A stretch of DNA of 6,340 bases, from assembly GCA_046734915.1 (NCBI GenBank), contig JBKPSC010000419.1, forward strand, positions 1 through 6,340, written 5' to 3'. This DNA comes from VFZL01 sp046734915 (GTDB taxonomy: Bacteria > Acidobacteriota > Vicinamibacteria > Vicinamibacterales > CAVVIG01). A program made the translations under genes and the position numbers. Shown here piece after piece: positions 1 to 5,913 of this stretch (its first letter is position 1; every line of letters begins with the position of its first letter). A model generated the notes under the pieces. That model did not search any database. It saw only the letters and a list, made by a program, of their open reading frames with translations, and was not told where the DNA came from.

Positions 1-1
1 C

Positions 2-1363
2 GTCGATCGCGAGATGACCGTCGAGCCGCTATCGAACTACTTCGTGGGCCGTGCACGACGCGAGATGCGCGATGGGCGCACGTTCGTTGGCGGCATCGTG
101 AGCGCCGTCAACCGCCGGCTGGACACCGACGCGCTCGCGTCGACGCTTCGCAACTCGGCTTACGCGACCGGCGTGGACTTTCGGCACGAGATCGGCGACC
201 GAACATGGGTCGTTCAAGGCGACGCGGAAGGCAGCCGCATCGCGGGAACGCCGAGCGCGATGGTGCTCGTGCAGGAGCAGCCTAACCACTACCTGCAGCG
301 TCCGGACGCGGATCACCTCGGAGTCGATTCGAATGCGACATCGCTCACGGGATATTCCGTCAACATGTCGGTGGCCAAGCAACAGGGCGAGCACTGGCGC
401 GGGTCGATCGCCGGGGCGCTCACGAGCCCCCGCTACGAGGTGAACGACATGGGCTTCTCGTATCGCACGGATCGTCAGGATGCGGAGCTCGACGTTCGGT
501 ACGTCGAGAACCGTCCCGGCAGCGTGTGGCGTCGGTGGGAGCTCTCCGCGTCAGGTCGTTCCGAGCACAACTACGCGTTCGATCCCATTCTGACCACGGC
601 GACCGTGAGCGCCGACGGGCAGACGGTGGGCTACTGGACCGTGTTCGTGAACGCCCAACGCTTCTTCACTGCCTACGATGACCGCCTAACGCGGGGCGGT
701 CCGATGGCCATCAGACCCGCGAACATCGGCGGGAACCTGATGATGGAGTCGGACACGCGGAAGCCGGTCACTGTGGGCCTCGGGCTGGGTGTCACTCGCG
801 GTGACTACGATCAGTGGAGCTGGACCGCGGGCGTCGAGGTGGGCGTGAAGGGATCCAGCCGCTGGAACCTCACGCTCTCGCCGTCCGTCACGAGGCAACG
901 AGTCGCCGCGCAGTACGTCGCGACGGTGGCTGACTCGTCGTACACACCGACGTTCGGCCAGCTCTATGTCTTTGCGCCGCTCGACCAAACCGAAGTCGGG
1001 GTGGAAACACGGTTCAACCTGACCTTCACCCCGCGTCTCACGTTGGAGACGTACCTGCAGCCGCTCATTTCGAGCGCGGACTACGGTCCGACCAAGCAGC
1101 TCGTGGCGCCGAAGACGTTCGATTTCGTGCCCTACACGGGCGCGGCGCCCGACCTCGACTTCAATCTCCGCTCGCTGCGCGGCAACGCCGTGCTGCGCTG
1201 GGAGTGGCGACAGGGTTCCACGCTGTATGTCGCGTGGCAACAGCAGCGCGCCGACATGGCGCCCTATGGCGACTTCGCGTTAGGGCGTGACCGGCGCGCC
1301 CTGTTTCGCGCCCAGCCGAACAACATCTTCGTCGTGAAGGTGAACTACTGGTTGAATCCGTAG
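2..1363 (+). CDS. DUF5916-type outer-membrane beta-barrel protein, C-terminal part (5' end outside window)
   Basis: The reading frame is open from the first bases. Codons for V-D-R-E precede the first Met at 14, and the text there (NYFVGRARREMRDGRTFVGGIVSAVNRRLD) is mid-protein in character, with no signal peptide, so I treat the gene as truncated by the window rather than starting at ATG 14. It ends at TAG 1361-1363. The roughly 450 visible residues are dominated by alternating polar/aromatic strands (WRRWELSASGRSEHNYAF, RWNLTLSPSVTRQRVAAQY, TLYVAWQQQRADM) and end in NNIFVVKVNYWLNP, the kind of terminal strand expected of an outer-membrane barrel. This resembles the C-terminal DUF5916 region of proteins that carry a CBM9-like domain near the N-terminus; that domain would lie to the left of the window. 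The family's function is poorly defined; surface binding or transport is only a guess. A generic TonB-receptor-like barrel is the alternative. The gene converges on the minus-strand barrel gene ending at 1387. Confidence 0.8.
   Translation, partial: VDREMTVEPLSNYFVGRARREMRDGRTFVGGIVSAVNRRLDTDALASTLRNSAYATGVDFRHEIGDRTWVVQGDAEGSRIAGTPSAMVLVQEQPNHYLQRPDADHLGVDSNATSLTGYSVNMSVAKQQGEHWRGSIAGALTSPRYEVNDMGFSYRTDRQDAELDVRYVENRPGSVWRRWELSASGRSEHNYAFDPILTTATVSADGQTVGYWTVFVNAQRFFTAYDDRLTRGGPMAIRPANIGGNLMMESDTRKPVTVGLGLGVTRGDYDQWSWTAGVEVGVKGSSRWNLTLSPSVTRQRVAAQYVATVADSSYTPTFGQLYVFAPLDQTEVGVETRFNLTFTPRLTLETYLQPLISSADYGPTKQLVAPKTFDFVPYTGAAPDLDFNLRSLRGNAVLRWEWRQGSTLYVAWQQQRADMAPYGDFALGRDRRALFRAQPNNIFVVKVNYWLNP
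684..691 (+). repeat. GCCTAACG motif, exact copy 1
   Basis: This copy lies inside the DUF5916-type gene, where it puts the codon CTA (Leu 225 counted from Met 14) followed by ACG in frame. Confidence 0.6.
1278..1285 (-). repeat. CCCTAACG, one-mismatch variant of GCCTAACG
   Basis: This variant lies in the DUF5916-type gene and yields a TTA leucine codon (1280-1282) on the opposite, coding strand. TTA is unexpected in DNA this GC-rich. Confidence 0.4.
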
Positions 1364-1412
1364 GCGGCCAACGGGCTCGCGCCAGGCTACCAGTTGAACC
1401 GGTAGTTCACCT
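1338..1412. repeat. Inverted repeat joining the 3' ends of two convergent barrel genes
   Basis: The left arm is 1338-1356 (core GTGAACTACTGGTTGAA) and the right arm is 1394-1412 (core TTGAACCGGTAGTTCAC). Seventeen of 19 positions pair by Watson-Crick rules, and one of the two mismatches would be a G-U wobble in the plus-strand RNA. The loop of 37 nt holds both stop codons. The arms encode the last strand of each protein, VNYWLN on the plus strand and VNYRFN on the minus strand, so the repeat arises from two similar C-terminal strands read in opposite directions. It could act as a bidirectional terminator or RNA-stabilising stem, but there is no T-tract, so that role is only inferred. Confidence 0.6.
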
Positions 1413-2370
1413 GAGCCAGCAGCTGCTTGCGACCGATGAATCCTGGCTCCACGCGTGCCTGCCAGCGCTTGTTGAACTCGTAGGATGCGCCGACGAGCAT
1501 GTTCCACGGGTCGGTGACTGCCTTGTCGAGGTGATAGTTGACCGTCACGTCGGTTGGGTCGATCCCCTGCAGCCGCCGGGCGATCGCGTCGACGACGACC
1601 TTCTGTTGTGGCGTGAGCCCCTGATACCACTCGCTGTTCTGATAGTCGCCAAGCCCGCCGCCGCTCCCGCCGCCCGAAATGACTTCGCTCAGGTCGATGC
1701 TCCCCTTGGTCGTCGAGTTGAGCGTCTGCTTCATGGCGCCGATCCACAGCGCGAGGCGCTGGGTCCCCTTCAGCTTCTGCGCGCGACCGAAGCGAATTCC
1801 GAAGATCCGCGTCCGAACCGGCTCGGAGAGTTTCTCGGTCTGCGTCCAGGCCCAGTTCACGTCGAACGCGAGCCAGTTGTGCTTGATGCCCATGGTCGCC
1901 GTGGTGCCGAGGCCGAGGTACGAGCCTTCCTGGTCGACCTTCGTGTGGAACGTGACAGGCTCTGCGAGGTTTACATCGGTGCTGACCCAGGCGTGGCCGC
2001 CGAAGCCATACACGTTGAGGAACGGGAGGAGCCACAGATCCGCGCGCAGGTTCGCCGTGAAGATCGGTGCCGTAACATCGCCGAACTTGACGACCTGTAT
2101 CGGCACGACCGGGTTGTCACCGGTGCTGAGCGACAGGTTCGAGATGTCGATGTTCTGGCTCGCCCACACGCCGTTCACGCTGAGGCCGACCGGGTACGGC
2201 AGGTCGAACCCGCGCTCGATCGCCTTGCGCCCCCAGATCGGGAAGCGATTGTGATAGTGCGCGAGGAGGCTGTCACGCTCGGCCTTCGAGAGCGCGAGAT
2301 CGGGATTCTGCGCGACCGCGACGTTTGCGGCGAGCGCGATGAGCGCACCAGCAAGAGCGTAATGTCTCAC
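1387..2370 (-). CDS. Exported outer-membrane beta-barrel protein with glycine-rich hinge, family not recognised
   Basis: A 327-residue protein starting at GTG (2370-2368). Residues 1-20 form a clear signal peptide (MRHYALAGALIALAANVAVA, cleavage before QNPD). The mature part is rich in amphipathic strands: VGLSVNGVWASQNIDIS, IFTANLRADLWLLPFLNVYGFGG, SYLGLGTTATMGIKHNWLAFDVNWAW. It ends in QLLAQVNYRFNW, with a terminal aromatic residue as in outer-membrane beta-signals. Residues 233-241 are a glycine-rich stretch (GGGSGGGLG) followed by a probably helical segment (SEWYQGLTPQQKVVVDAIARRL, about 246-267), which interrupts the barrel pattern and may be an extracellular or periplasmic insert. The start is supported by GGAG eight bases upstream and by the 4-bp overlap (GTGA) with the preceding barrel gene, so translational coupling is likely. 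I cannot name a function; a porin-like or structural envelope protein is the broad possibility. Stop TAG at 1389-1387. Confidence 0.8.
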   Translation of the reverse strand: MRHYALAGALIALAANVAVAQNPDLALSKAERDSLLAHYHNRFPIWGRKAIERGFDLPYPVGLSVNGVWASQNIDISNLSLSTGDNPVVPIQVVKFGDVTAPIFTANLRADLWLLPFLNVYGFGGHAWVSTDVNLAEPVTFHTKVDQEGSYLGLGTTATMGIKHNWLAFDVNWAWTQTEKLSEPVRTRIFGIRFGRAQKLKGTQRLALWIGAMKQTLNSTTKGSIDLSEVISGGGSGGGLGDYQNSEWYQGLTPQQKVVVDAIARRLQGIDPTDVTVNYHLDKAVTDPWNMLVGASYEFNKRWQARVEPGFIGRKQLLAQVNYRFNW

Positions 2371-3128
2371 TGTTTCGGCTCCGGCGGTTTTTTGCGACTG
2401 ACACCTAACGCGATCCGTCCTGATCCACTCAGGACACGATTGTACACCGCGGGCCCGGACCCCTTCATGGTGTCCGTCATCCCGTAGTAGTACCGCACGC
2501 CGATCGCGAGGGGGATTTTGGCGAATCGGTATTCCGTATCGAGCGCCAGTCCTGCGTCGAACCGTTGCGTCGATCCTTCGATATCGTTCTCGACCGTAAC
2601 GCCGGTGCCCTGCGGCGTTAGGCCTTCGTAGCGATCCTTGGCGGAAAGCAGGATGCCAACCTGCGGGCCAGCGCCAATGCGAAACCCATCGGTGCGGCGC
2701 TGGGCGAACTGTACGATCACCGGAATGTCGAAGTAGCCGAGCTCTCGCGACATCTTGCCTGTGGCCACGAGCGGATCGAGCGTCGGATCGTTGAGCGAGA
2801 TGGGATCGGCGTCCTTCGCACCCTTGGCCGAGAGCGGCAGGATCGCCGTGTACAGGTGGTAGTGCTCACTGAACCGCCAGGACCCATACAGGCCCAGCAG
2901 CGTTCCGCGCGATAGCGACCCACCATTCAACCCATCCACGTTGGACAGGTTCATTCCGATCTCGAAACCGATGTTGAAGTTCTCGGACGCGAGGGCGCCG
3001 CCGAACAGCATGCCGATCAATACCTGCCCCTGCGCGGGAGCGGAGACGAGACCCAGGCACAGCGTTACGATCGCGCCCGCGCGCCGGAGCACTCGCGTCG
3101 TGTTGTGGCGTGGCGCTCGAGTGCGCAT
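2367..3128 (-). CDS. PorT-like small outer-membrane beta-barrel protein
   Basis: A 253-residue protein. The N-terminus has a long basic region (MRTRAPRHNTTRVLRR) followed by a hydrophobic core (AGAIVTLCLGLVSAPAQG) with likely cleavage near residue 34, so it is exported. The mature part fits the PorT/OMP_b-brl_2 type of eight-strand-like barrel: FNIGFEIGMNLSNV, TLLGLYGSWRFSEHYHLYTAILPLSAKGAK, LGYFDIPVIVQFAQRR, GFRIGAGPQVGILLSAKDRYEGL, RFDAGLALDTEYRF, PLAIGVRYYYGMTDTM, then SGRIALGVS and a short charged tail KKPPEPKQ. The phrase YFDIPVIVQF followed by RIGAGPQVGILL is the most family-like part. The ATG at 3128 has only a GAGG one base upstream, which is too close, and a stop codon lies two codons upstream. 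GTG at 3092-3090 (residue 13) would give a more ordinary signal peptide but has no better ribosome site, so the start is uncertain. The gene is first of a coupled pair with the barrel gene at 2370-1387. Confidence 0.82.
   Translation of the reverse strand: MRTRAPRHNTTRVLRRAGAIVTLCLGLVSAPAQGQVLIGMLFGGALASENFNIGFEIGMNLSNVDGLNGGSLSRGTLLGLYGSWRFSEHYHLYTAILPLSAKGAKDADPISLNDPTLDPLVATGKMSRELGYFDIPVIVQFAQRRTDGFRIGAGPQVGILLSAKDRYEGLTPQGTGVTVENDIEGSTQRFDAGLALDTEYRFAKIPLAIGVRYYYGMTDTMKGSGPAVYNRVLSGSGRIALGVSRKKPPEPKQ
2379..2382 (-). promoter_or_regulatory. Ribosome binding site deciding the GTG start at 2370
   Basis: On the minus strand GGAG lies exactly 8 nt before GTG 2370-2368, inside the last codons of the upstream barrel gene. 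With the GTGA stop/start overlap it supports the non-ATG start and translational coupling of the two genes. Confidence 0.65.
2403..2410 (+). repeat. ACCTAACG, one-mismatch variant of GCCTAACG
   Basis: This variant lies near the 3' end of the PorT-like gene and, on that gene's minus strand, yields TTA for Leu 241. Confidence 0.4.
2616..2623 (-). repeat. GCCTAACG motif, exact copy 2
   Basis: This copy lies in the PorT-like gene in the sense orientation and encodes G-L-T with the leucine (residue 170) as CTA, the same CTA-ACG pair seen at 684. Confidence 0.6.
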
Positions 3129-3135
3129 GCCTCAC

Positions 3136-3142
3136 GGGGGGG
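3136..3142 (-). repeat. Homopolymer run (C7 on the sense strand) just before the PorT-like gene
   Basis: Seven G on the plus strand, read as seven C on the sense strand, lie 7 nt before the ATG at 3128 and directly follow the inverted-repeat arm ending at 3143. The tract leaves little room for a normal Shine-Dalgarno; the only purine-rich stretch is GUGAGG, almost touching the start codon. Length change in this tract would alter the spacing between hairpin and start codon, but there is no evidence here that it varies. Confidence 0.4.
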
Positions 3143-3208
3143 AAGGTGAAAATGGTCCCGTCGACCCTCAGAATCGTATCTCGGGCAGCGTGGGGACCAT
3201 TACACCTT
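3143..3208. repeat. Long imperfect inverted repeat in the leader of the barrel gene pair
   Basis: The left arm AAGGTGAAAATGGTCCC (3143-3159) and right arm GGGACCATTACACCTT (3193-3208) pair over 15 bp, interrupted by a 1x2 internal loop (6 bp plus 9 bp), around a 33-nt loop (3160-3192). It lies wholly in the 154-bp gap between the regulator gene and the PorT-like gene and ends 14 nt before the ATG at 3128. Possible roles are a leader hairpin that tunes translation, a protein-binding operator, or a terminator for the regulator gene. There is no clear T-tract, which argues against the last. The rest of the gap (3209-3282) shows only GC-rich sequence with no convincing promoter. Confidence 0.7.
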
Positions 3209-3280
3209 TGGCTCATCGCGCACGGGGGGCGCCGCGGACCAAGTGGCGGAAGTAACGACGCGCCGCCGCGCCTAGAAATA

Positions 3281-3288
3281 CGTTAGGC
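3281..3288 (-). repeat. GCCTAACG motif, exact copy 3, containing a stop codon
   Basis: In the sense orientation of the BTAD regulator the motif reads GCC-TAA-CG, supplying the last alanine codon and the TAA stop of that gene. Confidence 0.6.
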
Positions 3289-5688
3289 CGGCAAACCCGC
3301 AGTCGCACCCGGCGATGCGTATCGCCGACGCGCGCGCTCTGTCGTCCCGCGTAGCTCCTCCAGCAGGCGTTTGAACCCCGAATCCGACTGGAGCGGTAAG
3401 AGCAGCGGGTCGCGCGCATACCATGGGTAGCACGGGAACCCTGTTGCCGCCGCACGTTCTAGCCAGCGCACAGCCGCACGCCGGTCCCCGAGTTGCGCGT
3501 ACGCGGTACCGATGCTGTACGCGACATGATGACCCATGTAGTCGCTACCCTCCGCGCTCTGAAGGAGCGTGCGGGCGTCATCGTGTGAGCCGGCGGCCGC
3601 GAGAATGGTGGCCAGAAGGGCCCGCGCGCGGGCGGCGGCCGACGCGGACCCTGAGCGAACGAGCTCGCGGAGAATCGCCTCCGCTTCGGCACGATGGCCA
3701 GCGTGGTACTGCGCCTCCGCGAGATACGTTCCGGAGACCGACGGATCGCCGAGCCGATTGGCCTGCTCGAGCGCATTGACTGCGTCCTGATACCGCCCTG
3801 CGAGCAGCGACGTCACGCCGTGCGAGAGAAGCTGCTCGAGATCATCACCGGCGGGATTCACCTCCCTGCCCGCGGTCACTTCGTGCTCGGCCTCATCCAA
3901 CATGCCGAGGTGATAGAACGCGCCGGCAACGTAGTAGTGCGGCACGTCGAGACTCGAGCTCAACGCGATCGCGCGTCGACTCTCGGATATCGTGCGGTCC
4001 CAGTCGAAGTCGCTTTTCCGGGCCACCGCGGCGAGCGACTGGTGAACTTCGGCGAGCGATGAGTCGAGGGCGAGCGCGCGCTGCGTCTGCTGTTGAGCCG
4101 AATCTCGCCATGCGTTCACCGCGGCCCCCGTCGCAAACCGCAAATGCATCTCGGCGCTCGCCATGCCAACTCCGGCCCAGGCGAGCGCATACGCCGAGTC
4201 CAATGCGAGTGCCTCGGAGAACGCTCGGATCGCGGCCCTCGTCCCAGTCTCGGTGTGACGGGCGAGGTCGCCGCGCCCCCGCAAATACGCCTCGTACGCC
4301 GCGGTGTTGGCTGTATACCGCCTGAACAGCCGCTCCCGTTCGGCCTCGCTGAGCCTAACGGGAAGCGCGCCCACCACGCGCCGCGCCACGGAGTCCTGCA
4401 GCGCGAATAGGTCGGAGCGCGACAGTTCGTAGCTCTCTCCCCACCGTGGGGTGCCTTCGCCGGCGCCGATCAGCTGCACGCTGACGCGCAGGCGCGCACC
4501 GACGTCCTGGACGGTTCCGATCAGCAAGTACTCCGCTGCAAGCGCCCGACCCGCCCGGCGCGGGTCGACGCGCTGGCTGTCGAACCGCAGGATCGCGCTC
4601 GTCGGCCGAACGCGGAGCTGCTTCGCGTTCGCGAGCTGGGTGATGATCGCGTCGGCGATCCCGATACGAAGGAAATCCAGATCGCCTCCCGGCGTGAGCG
4701 TCACGAACGGAAGCACGGCGAGCGTAGTGTAGCCGCCGTCGGCGACCATCACGCGGTTGTCGGGGCGGGTCGCGTAGACCCACGCGATTCCGGCAAGTGC
4801 AGCGGCGACCATGAGCCCGACGGCCAACCGCCAGCGACGCTTGGGCGGCGGGGCGCCGTCTTCGGCCGGTTGTGGCAAGTCAGCCGATCGTGGCTCCACG
4901 GGAGCCGGCAACGACGCCACCGGCACCAGTGCTGGCGTCCCTGAGATCGGAGTCGACGGCGACGGAAGGTCCGCAACCGGGCGGGAACGGAGACGTTGCC
5001 CGAGCTCGACCAGCGGGCTTTGTTGCGAGTCTCCGAGCTCCTCCTGCGCGAGCGTGTCGTGAACGCGCGCGTACTGCAGCGCCGCAGCGAGATCGCCAGA
5101 CGCATGCAGCGCTTCCATGAGTCGCGCCCCAACGCGCGTGTCGAGCGGATCGATGGCCGCGCGACGCCGCCACCACTCGGCCTCGGCGGCATGGTCCGCG
5201 CGCCGGCCTGCGTCCTCGGCGAGCTTCTCCAATGCCCGGGCATACTCTCGCTGCAGGCGCTGGCGCTCGTCCTCCTCCCAGTGCTCGAAGTCGACTGCGT
5301 CGGGGACGTGAAATCCATCCAGAAACGGTCCACCGTACTCTGCGACGGCCCCGACGAGGTCGCCTCGCGCGATCGCGTTGTTGAACCGGCGGACGTCGCT
5401 CCCAATGAGCGAGTCGTTGAGCCGAAGCACCGACGTCCCATCGATGAGATGGTCATCGCCAAGCGCACGGCGCATCGCGTAGACGGTCTGTGCGAATGCC
5501 TTACGTGCTGGTTCCTCGCTGCTCTCCGGCCAAAGCCGAGCCAGCAGCTTGTCGCGGCTTACTCCGACCTCACCGGCGGCGGCCAATTGCACGAGCACCG
5601 CCAGCCGGCGGCGCTGGATCGCGGGGCCGGTCACTGGGACACCGTCGCGAAGGAGCGCGACGCCTCCGAACGTCCGAAGTTCGAACAT
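3283..5688 (-). CDS. Membrane-anchored BTAD transcriptional regulator with TolB/FlgO-like and TPR regions
   Basis: An 801-residue one-component regulator. Residues 1-93 match the winged-helix domain of SARP/BTAD regulators (MFELRTFGGVALLRDG; SRDKLLARLWPESSEEPARKAFAQTVYAMRRALG). Residues about 97-235 are the BTAD helical repeat domain (GGPFLDGFHVPDAVDFEHWEEDERQRL; EWWRRRAAIDPLDTRVGARLMEALHASGD). A proline-rich linker (240-282) leads to a basic KRRWR and one membrane helix (about 287-306). Residues 322-440 resemble the TolB N-terminal/FlgO-like domain (LAVLPFVTLTPGGDLDFLRIGIADAIITQLA; ILRFDSQRVDPRRAGRALAAEYLLIGTVQ). TPR-like helices fill 463-780 and end with the typical ATGFPCYPWYARDPLLLPLQSD. 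The layout implies DNA binding in the cytoplasm and a periplasmic sensing or scaffold part, as in ToxR/CadC, though no ligand site is identifiable. GAGG four bases before ATG 5688 supports the start. The stop TAA is embedded in a GCCTAACG motif. Likely targets are itself or the downstream barrel genes, by inference only. Confidence 0.92.
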   Translation of the reverse strand: MFELRTFGGVALLRDGVPVTGPAIQRRRLAVLVQLAAAGEVGVSRDKLLARLWPESSEEPARKAFAQTVYAMRRALGDDHLIDGTSVLRLNDSLIGSDVRRFNNAIARGDLVGAVAEYGGPFLDGFHVPDAVDFEHWEEDERQRLQREYARALEKLAEDAGRRADHAAEAEWWRRRAAIDPLDTRVGARLMEALHASGDLAAALQYARVHDTLAQEELGDSQQSPLVELGQRLRSRPVADLPSPSTPISGTPALVPVASLPAPVEPRSADLPQPAEDGAPPPKRRWRLAVGLMVAAALAGIAWVYATRPDNRVMVADGGYTTLAVLPFVTLTPGGDLDFLRIGIADAIITQLANAKQLRVRPTSAILRFDSQRVDPRRAGRALAAEYLLIGTVQDVGARLRVSVQLIGAGEGTPRWGESYELSRSDLFALQDSVARRVVGALPVRLSEAERERLFRRYTANTAAYEAYLRGRGDLARHTETGTRAAIRAFSEALALDSAYALAWAGVGMASAEMHLRFATGAAVNAWRDSAQQQTQRALALDSSLAEVHQSLAAVARKSDFDWDRTISESRRAIALSSSLDVPHYYVAGAFYHLGMLDEAEHEVTAGREVNPAGDDLEQLLSHGVTSLLAGRYQDAVNALEQANRLGDPSVSGTYLAEAQYHAGHRAEAEAILRELVRSGSASAAARARALLATILAAAGSHDDARTLLQSAEGSDYMGHHVAYSIGTAYAQLGDRRAAVRWLERAAATGFPCYPWYARDPLLLPLQSDSGFKRLLEELRGTTERARRRYASPGATAGLPA
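4353..4360 (+). repeat. GCCTAACG motif, exact copy 4
   Basis: This copy lies antisense within the BTAD regulator gene. The sense strand reads GTT-AGG there, so Arg 445 uses AGG instead of a CGN codon. Confidence 0.6.
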
Positions 5689-5701
5689 CGAACCTCGATT
5701 G
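5674..5701. promoter_or_regulatory. Tandem heptad repeats across the regulator start codon, possible autoregulatory site
   Basis: Four consecutive 7-bp units lie on the plus strand: CCGAAGT, TCGAACA, TCGAACC, TCGATTG. The middle two are identical except in the last base, and three start with TCGA. SARP regulators, which share the wHTH-BTAD architecture, are known to bind direct heptads of TCGAG type, usually at 11-bp periodicity. Here the period is 7, and part of the similarity comes from the coding sequence for MFELR, so the assignment is tentative. Confidence 0.25.
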
Positions 5702-5733
5702 GATGGGTTTGATCGGCCTCTCGTCAGCGGCGG

Positions 5734-5762
5734 AGTCTAGCCCGCGTCAAAGCTCGGTGCAA
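5734..5762 (-). promoter_or_regulatory. Candidate sigma70-like promoter for the BTAD regulator
   Basis: On the minus strand TTGCAC (5762-5757) is followed after 17 bp by TAGACT (5739-5734). Matches to TTGACA/TATAAT are 3 and 4 of 6, so it is weak. Its spacing is ideal, and it lies about 45 nt before ATG 5688, giving a leader of roughly 38 nt. It sits just downstream of the hairpin at 5781-5800, consistent with separation from the dehydrogenase transcript. Confidence 0.3.
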
Positions 5763-5806
5763 CCACGTGATCGATCGAAACCGGCAGCTCCGGCTGCCGG
5801 ACGTGG
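5763..5806 (-). terminator. GC-rich hairpin, probable weak terminator after the dehydrogenase gene
   Basis: A perfect 8-bp stem CCGGCAGC/GCTGCCGG with a 4-nt loop spans 5781-5800. On the minus strand it is followed by TTTCGATCGATC, a short T-run. An outer pair CCACGT (5763-5768) and ACGTGG (5801-5806) could extend the structure with a 12-nt one-sided bulge. It lies about 110 nt past the dehydrogenase stop and before the candidate regulator promoter, a sensible place for a terminator, but the T-tract is poor. An operator role is an alternative. Confidence 0.45.
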
Positions 5807-5852
5807 CTCGACCCGCAGCGCGCCGAGGCGCGTGTCTATCGCAGTGATGGAA

Positions 5853-5860
5853 GCCTAACG
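5853..5860 (+). repeat. GCCTAACG motif, exact copy 5, intergenic
   Basis: This is the one exact copy lying wholly outside a gene, in the 225-bp gap between the regulator and the dehydrogenase. It shows that the motif is not simply a codon-pair effect. Confidence 0.6.
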
Positions 5861-5913
5861 AGCGTCGGAGAGTCCGGACGATTGCATGGCGAAACCGTGT
5901 ATCCCGGCTTCTC

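Noticed and set aside
14..1363. ATG 14 as the true start of the first gene
   Set aside because: There is no signal peptide or Shine-Dalgarno, the frame is open to the left edge, and the sequence is mid-protein in character; a 5' truncation by the window is more likely.
2386..2393. Short A-run on the sense strand near the end of the PorT-like gene as a frameshift or slippage site
   Set aside because: It encodes ordinary Lys-Lys, and the reading frame ends in a stop that overlaps well with the next start; nothing suggests a shifted product.
1531..2487. Long plus-strand open frame of 318 codons opposite the barrel genes
   Set aside because: It is antisense to two well-supported exported proteins, has low-complexity Arg/Val/Glu-rich composition and no recognisable domain. 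It is a shadow of GC-rich codon usage.
3173..3178. TACGAT on the minus strand as a -10 element for the PorT-like gene
   Set aside because: It matches 4 of 6 bases, but no acceptable -35 lies 16-18 bp upstream and it falls in the hairpin loop; too weak to call.
3256..3272. GC-rich GCGCGGCGGCGCG stretch as a terminator after the regulator
   Set aside because: The stem is only about 4 bp, there is no T-tract, and such GC runs are common in this composition.
4996..5712. Plus-strand open frame of 238 codons opposite the BTAD domain
   Set aside because: It is fully antisense to clear wHTH-BTAD coding sequence and has no motif of its own.
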